The translations under genes were made by a program, and so were the position numbers. From NCBI GenBank assembly GCA_958296125.1, contig OY282444.1, positions 2,475,940-2,539,939 on the forward strand: 64,000 bases of DNA, written 5' to 3'. Positions within the stretch are counted from its first letter, which is position 1. Each line of letters begins with the position of its first letter. The notes under the pieces were generated by a model, which searched no databases, was not told the origin of the DNA, and worked only from the letters and a program-made list of their open reading frames with translations. This DNA comes from an uncultured Poribacteria bacterium. GTDB lineage: Bacteria > Poribacteria > WGA-4E > PCPOR2b. Below are positions 62,401-64,000 of this stretch, one piece after another.

Positions 62401-63232
62401 GTGGTGCTGCATTGAGAGTGGTAAAGCCACTGAAACGGGTCAGGAGCTTAGTACCTGCTGTGCCAAATAGTTTTATAGATGTCGTGTTCAGATCGGACCA
62501 ATCGTCGGCTGTGGGGGTGCCTCTGTTGACCTGGTAATCGAATTTATAGGTAGCGTCAACGGAAGGGAAACGTATTTGACAATAGATTAGGTAGTGAAGT
62601 CTCACGACAGGAGCATTCAGTTTTTGGGCAGCATCTCTTCGACGGGGCCCGGATGGAACTACAGTTTCCAAATCCTCAGCTGATTGTCTGATTGTTATCC
62701 GATTCCCGTTAACGTATAGACCCGAATTACCCGGAGATCCATCCTCCCCCTGAGTAAGAGTCATCGTATAGGTATAGGGGTTAGTGTTGCCAGAAAACGA
62801 TGGAGTGCCGTAAACCACCCCATCATACTCATCATACCTTGGATCCGCCGAGCTAGGATACGGGGCCGCAGGCCTGGCCAGTGTGTAGTTAGGTAGATAA
62901 GTAGTGTTTTCAAATGGCCAACCAGAACTGGGTCTGTCTGGAGGAGTACCAGTTACTGATGAAGAATAACTTGTGTGGAAAGCACGCACCCGAACATTTA
63001 GGGAACCCGGAATCAACTGAATACCCTCTGGGATATCCAACCGAAACCCCTGCTTGTTGTCGTCGTTGTGCGATGTATAAAAAACTTGCAGCCTGTAAGT
63101 GCGACCAGGCTGAATAGCGTCTATTGGAATAGTGTCACCGCTAACGGAACGAATGCGGAAACTTATCAGGTCCGAAAATATCACGCCCTGCGGCGCGGCC
63201 TCGTTAATGAACAATCCCATAACTAACACCAA
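56411..63232 (-). CDS. Second giant secreted protein, Ig-like modules and FlgD/T9SS-like tail; translation start probably controlled by an upstream repeat
   Basis: At least 2273 residues. Repeated beta modules with 'G-x-VRLTIPSGW' and 'ITVTYTAAG' themes fill about 1-1640, Ig-like domains ('AGDSVTVTATG', 'DTMAPGVTVTASPDTVSNGE') run to about 1880, and a 'LPLNDASVTNISDIITLFDG' segment lies near 2000. The tail has LRNYPNPFNPETWIPYRLAE, 'DSTGRVVRTLDLG' and 'ASGIYFYSLSAG' (about 2180-2273). The interval starts at a TTG, which leaves only half a signal peptide. In the same frame the codons before it read SPLTQKRKSGVFLVISLVLV, a complete n-region and hydrophobic core like that of the other giant protein. 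No start codon exists in that frame before a TGA at 63440-63442. The plausible ATG (63447) is one 10-bp unit out of frame. Confidence 0.85.
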   Translation of the reverse strand: MVLVMGLFINEAAPQGVIFSDLISFRIRSVSGDTIPIDAIQPGRTYRLQVFYTSHNDDNKQGFRLDIPEGIQLIPGSLNVRVRAFHTSYSSSVTGTPPDRPSSGWPFENTTYLPNYTLARPAAPYPSSADPRYDEYDGVVYGTPSFSGNTNPYTYTMTLTQGEDGSPGNSGLYVNGNRITIRQSAEDLETVVPSGPRRRDAAQKLNAPVVRLHYLIYCQIRFPSVDATYKFDYQVNRGTPTADDWSDLNTTSIKLFGTAGTKLLTRFSGFTTLNAAPPWSVPGPPGGYGDTPPSKVFAPGNRAPVYGTHGWSGKLATETPDQLITRKRQTGTPSDASFYLTVRAGLSGRVNVGWGYRANAAEPDTTPDPIATDSATAPIAPLAAGSVRNVLKFSYLPRIENMAGGRFRIAIPSGWKVSNKFLSVEDDDGTVIYATDKDGTVTTNLTDSSDSVTKVEFTADQRITVTLGSDWAQRDVDKELIIRLGDVTAAIPRSLPSTTHASYNFQCSESPRDRVLSLLSAPPVVRVGNIIADTADERDPLERKVVIKPGRVFPGESKISFDITFTAPGPMYGRDLKISIPDTLQPDDDGIVLADVGKTSSSQIYVRQRGGAPGDIGDPTVDEPDEIHGLTGNDGDTITIPMTKMNIGQQVIVSYTRDTAIPSNAFTVSVDPDKINQSAFLALTAVTGSTGEDKAVEKIEGGVIINSAGSGKVDLSPVSVEAGSQRRDITVTYTAYTDLTNTTIEIEPKGLVIDTDANSTQKLQDDDSAAYGYVTGSESDSLTVDADKLTWTGISVKKGKTVTARIRRVNIVAEANEYPWDVEVGDAPLVDDPTTTDVNEIPILSVVQTSADAIKFAIDGADTFSAGSDATIAFKFTAEATPIRGGLVRLTIPSTLGSAPTKSKKTAGRVAVSGDAKTSGGKKDIGNDQITVSGRTVSVAVGQLNVGGSVIITYGSTGDDGKAAVLHHVAADVEVTGSFRTASGGSTRTAGTVTVTLGNIIDGKGVAVLSPASIEAGSSHRALEVTFTAAGTMDGGAVSLELPSGWGSMQNDPQKRNYITTRGSGVSSLEIGSNLVIATIDKLAKGGSFRFVYGGGTGADVGAEVQDVVGTADFKIKSDGDGDGVFALITSDLEHKDREKIRNPDKTGKIYKDKPGILQIKVTGALDGTGTVAVDTTTVRAAADDVKLEFTYTPSQTIEDGALKITVPSSWSKPQVEEVGEPGYTEVEGVGLGSAADDDKFSVTVPIFSLDKTNSIRITYGATDTGRAVASATTGTDAFRIAIRGHQGGNFAPIRTQPTITVNPQASGKGKAVLAVTDGDAALHTGDTDRELTVTYTAAGQMIGGKVRLTIPAGWSAPSAETVTVTPPFTSTFDGQMVIVEGVNLSANGTVTFVYTGDVQPAAGTGVTFAVAVHGGDAADSFVDVSGDATMLTVDVAEARPGSGSGTVTPRIVQAGATGVDLTFTYTAVGIIDAPREFRVQVPAPWTAPNSAATSEEDKGTYTVVHRHKGASTTVSVEKLDPVGRDMVARVKLGGLEVEAGDEIIFTYENADAPANREVTPFKILFDGRPIAADVQVRVQGSTPSQLSLSSAGAVSADAGAMPLAITVGLQDADGNETAMGTDVDVTLTSTSAGTFAETAEGTGTETITVTIPTGDVAAMVYYMDSTVGAATVTATAPNLTPAAHEVTVTTDMITLLTASIDSTVAKAGDSVTVTATGTANQMLTFSIGAIVTDASMTEGPEGTYTGSYTTVADLHDGVHEVTVMLTETGSSLSAGMLTVDTMAPGVTVTASPDTVSNGEMVVISATVTDAGAIASVMADVSMLDSTQTTVALTMADDTYSAEVTISADNEAMNGMQTITVTAMDAAGNSGMASATVMLQNSLEYTSMIPAGVSLFHVPLKVEGLDTVADLLEMLGDAATLAITYDGSSWNSRSGALPITADLGIILSMTADTTLTFTGEAWDDGTINLNAGQNLVGLPLNDASVTNISDIITLFDGSVANIIVSIDGNFQAISRAGDPGDGPVMGDAAYLITAIADTSATLTGDGWTNDTMAGAAPIALAGYKVDGQTPVLDVHGAVVDEITGLAKEGFRVKVKNLSTKASLSRITSDEMATNGYNMTFVDLNDAHAARVGDVLEISVDSPDPLIGVKPVRHIVTTDDVKSGILEVEDLIAYEIPAETELLRNYPNPFNPETWIPYRLAEDADVTLTLYDSTGRVVRTLDLGHQTAAVYESRSKAIYWDGRNRFGEQVASGIYFYSLSAGDFSATRKMLILK

Positions 63233-63270
63233 ACTGATAACTAAAAATACGCCGCTTTTACGTTTTTGGG

Positions 63271-63447
63271 TTAATGGGCTTTGAGTGGCTTTGAGTGGCT
63301 TTGAGTGGCTTTGAGTGGCTTTGAGTGGCTTTGAGTGGCTTTGAGTGGCTTTGAGTGGCTTTGAGTGGCTTTGAGTGGCTTTGAGTGGCTTTGAGTGGCT
63401 TTGAGTGGCTTTGAGTGGCTTTGAGTGGCTTTGAGTAGTTCAATCAT
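63271..63447 (-). CDS. Short leader frame from the well-placed ATG through the decamer repeat (frame-shifted start of the giant gene)
   Basis: ATG 63447 has AGGAGA 4 nt upstream and reads MIELLKATQSHSKPL, then the repeating ATQSHSKPLK pattern, and stops at TAA 63271 (58 residues). The repeat has 15 units here. One unit more, or two fewer, makes this same frame continue as SPLTQKRKSGVFLVISLVLV into the giant protein. I therefore regard it as the out-of-frame N-terminus of that gene, not as an independent gene. A start by reinitiation at the TTG 39 nt downstream of the stop cannot be excluded. Confidence 0.55.
   Translation of the reverse strand: MIELLKATQSHSKPLKATQSHSKPLKATQSHSKPLKATQSHSKPLKATQSHSKPLKAH
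63281..63430. repeat. 15 perfect copies of a 10-bp tandem repeat (TTGAGTGGCT)
   Basis: Fifteen identical units, flanked by degenerate half-units (TTAATGGGCT on the left, TTGAGTAGTT on the right). On the gene strand the unit is AGCCACTCAA. Because 10 is not a multiple of three, each gained or lost unit shifts the frame by one. No start or stop codon occurs inside the array in any of the three frames of the gene strand. Confidence 0.98.
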
Positions 63448-63776
63448 CGTTCTCCTAAAATAAAAATCCTTTTGGGTAAAATGCTAGAATGGAGACAGGG
63501 GGGCACCTGCATAGAACGGTCAACTGACTAAAGTCAACCCCATACAGATAGTTCCCACAATTTTCCCTGTCAAAACTAAGAAACAATTATACTTACATAA
63601 TACAACAGATCGAAAGATCTGTCAAGTGTCATGAGTTTTTTTTGGAGAAAACTATATCCCATATTTTATAAAATCACGAGAATCACCGGCGCAGATGGTG
63701 TTGTGGATAGATCTCCAATTATGCGAGGGATAATACGATGGTAGGGGTGGGGCGGTTTCAGGTTTTTTTGAAAGAA
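63448..63776. other. 329-bp intergenic region upstream of the second giant gene
   Basis: It contains the promoter and palindrome above and an AT-rich stretch near 63560-63680. No gene is seen; the ribosome site AGGAGA of the leader frame is at its left edge. Confidence 0.5.
63597..63625 (-). promoter_or_regulatory. Strong sigma-70-type promoter of the second giant gene, with operator-like palindrome
   Basis: On the minus strand a perfect TTGACA (63625-63620), a 17-nt spacer and TATTAT (63602-63597; five of six). The spacer is almost filled by the palindrome ACAGATC-GAAA-GATCTGT (63605-63622), well placed for a repressor. The start near 63590 gives a leader of about 143 nt to ATG 63447. Confidence 0.65.
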
Positions 63777-64000
63777 TTATGGGGTGTTTTCCAGTGTTTC
63801 AACTTTTTGGCGTAGCTGTTCAATTTGGGCTTGCATCTCCTTCTGACCACCTCGCTCCTTGTAAGCAATGATGATTTGAGGGATTGCAATGGTGGCTGCG
63901 ATTAGTCCAATGAGTGCGAGCAACAAGAGCCATATATCCCCAATTCTGTCAGCTAGGTTCTCATCCAATGCGTCAATTCTTTTATCCACGGCATCAATTT
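63777..64000 (-). CDS. Coiled-coil membrane protein, C-terminal part (cut by the window edge)
   Basis: The frame is open to the end of the window and reads IDAVDKRIDALDENLADRI, then the membrane helix 'LLLALIGLIAATIAIPQIIIAY', then a basic stretch and 'QAQIEQLRQKVETLENTP'. It is a paralogue of the gene at 41187-41648: the membrane helix and the last 20 residues match closely, and the upstream part again follows an 11-residue rhythm. An internal GTG at 63989 is not the true start; the N-terminus lies beyond the window. Confidence 0.78.
   Translation of the reverse strand, partial: IDAVDKRIDALDENLADRIGDIWLLLLALIGLIAATIAIPQIIIAYKERGGQKEMQAQIEQLRQKVETLENTP

Noticed and set aside
63281-63430. Could the 15-unit array be a CRISPR or satellite DNA?
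   Set aside because: The units are directly adjacent with no spacers, and 10 bp is too short for a CRISPR repeat.
63258-63443. 61-codon open frame made almost only of the ATQSHSKPLK repeat
   Set aside because: It starts at a TTG without its own ribosome site and is simply another frame through the 10-bp array. All three gene-strand frames read the same peptide, so it is not evidence for a gene.

Overview
The window looks like bacterial chromosome from a Candidatus Poribacteria-like (sponge-symbiont-type) lineage. I infer this from the gene mix, not from a marker gene: several phytanoyl-CoA-dioxygenase-family oxygenases, two mandelate-racemase-type enzymes, a PmoA-like (DUF6807) protein, a DUF6785-type membrane protein, a CBM9/DUF5916 protein, tandem secreted kelch proteins and giant Ig-like proteins with FlgD/T9SS-like tails. 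No rRNA, tRNA, CRISPR array or intact transposase was found.

Layout. 1-2.7 kb: end of dnaK, then dnaJ and prmA (protein folding and ribosomal protein methylation). 2.8-11.9 kb: mixed accessory genes, namely an AstE/AspA-type deacylase, a BtrH-N-like protein, an ABC exporter with an unusual inserted domain, a CBM9/DUF5916 protein, a PhyH oxygenase and an amidohydrolase-2 lactonase-like enzyme. A possible MITE with a target-site duplication lies between the last two. 12.1-23.8 kb: a co-directional run of hisC, mutS2 (without the Smr domain), a PD-(D/E)XK protein, a radical SAM protein, two enolase-superfamily dehydratase-like genes, a FAH-family hydrolase, an aldo/keto reductase and a PhyH-HEAT fusion. 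With the lactonase-like gene, several of these would fit a non-phosphorylative deoxysugar or aldonate pathway. 23.8-31.9 kb: PIG-L deacetylase and transaldolase-like pair, PmoA-like protein, class V aminotransferase, an orphan sugar/nucleoside ABC permease, a Gfo/Idh/MocA oxidoreductase, a TVP38 protein and a CDP-alcohol phosphatidyltransferase.

32.0-37.9 kb: five tandem kelch-repeat secreted paralogues behind a good sigma-70-type promoter. All five share a C-terminal tail that also ends an unrelated secreted protein at 42.1 kb. 38-41.1 kb: an EctD-like oxygenase and a large polytopic membrane protein, with a relic of a second copy of the latter's 3' end between them. 41.2-63.4 kb: a surface-protein region on the minus strand, with a coiled-coil membrane protein, a LysM protein, a PorV-like barrel and two giant surface proteins (3187 and at least 2273 residues).

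The most striking observation is at 63.3-63.6 kb. The second giant protein has its only well-placed ATG (with Shine-Dalgarno and a TTGACA-N17-TATTAT promoter) upstream of 15 perfect copies of a 10-bp repeat. Each unit shifts the frame by one. With 15 units the ATG is out of frame. With 16 or 13 units it would read into a normal signal peptide. This is the structure of a phase-variable contingency locus.
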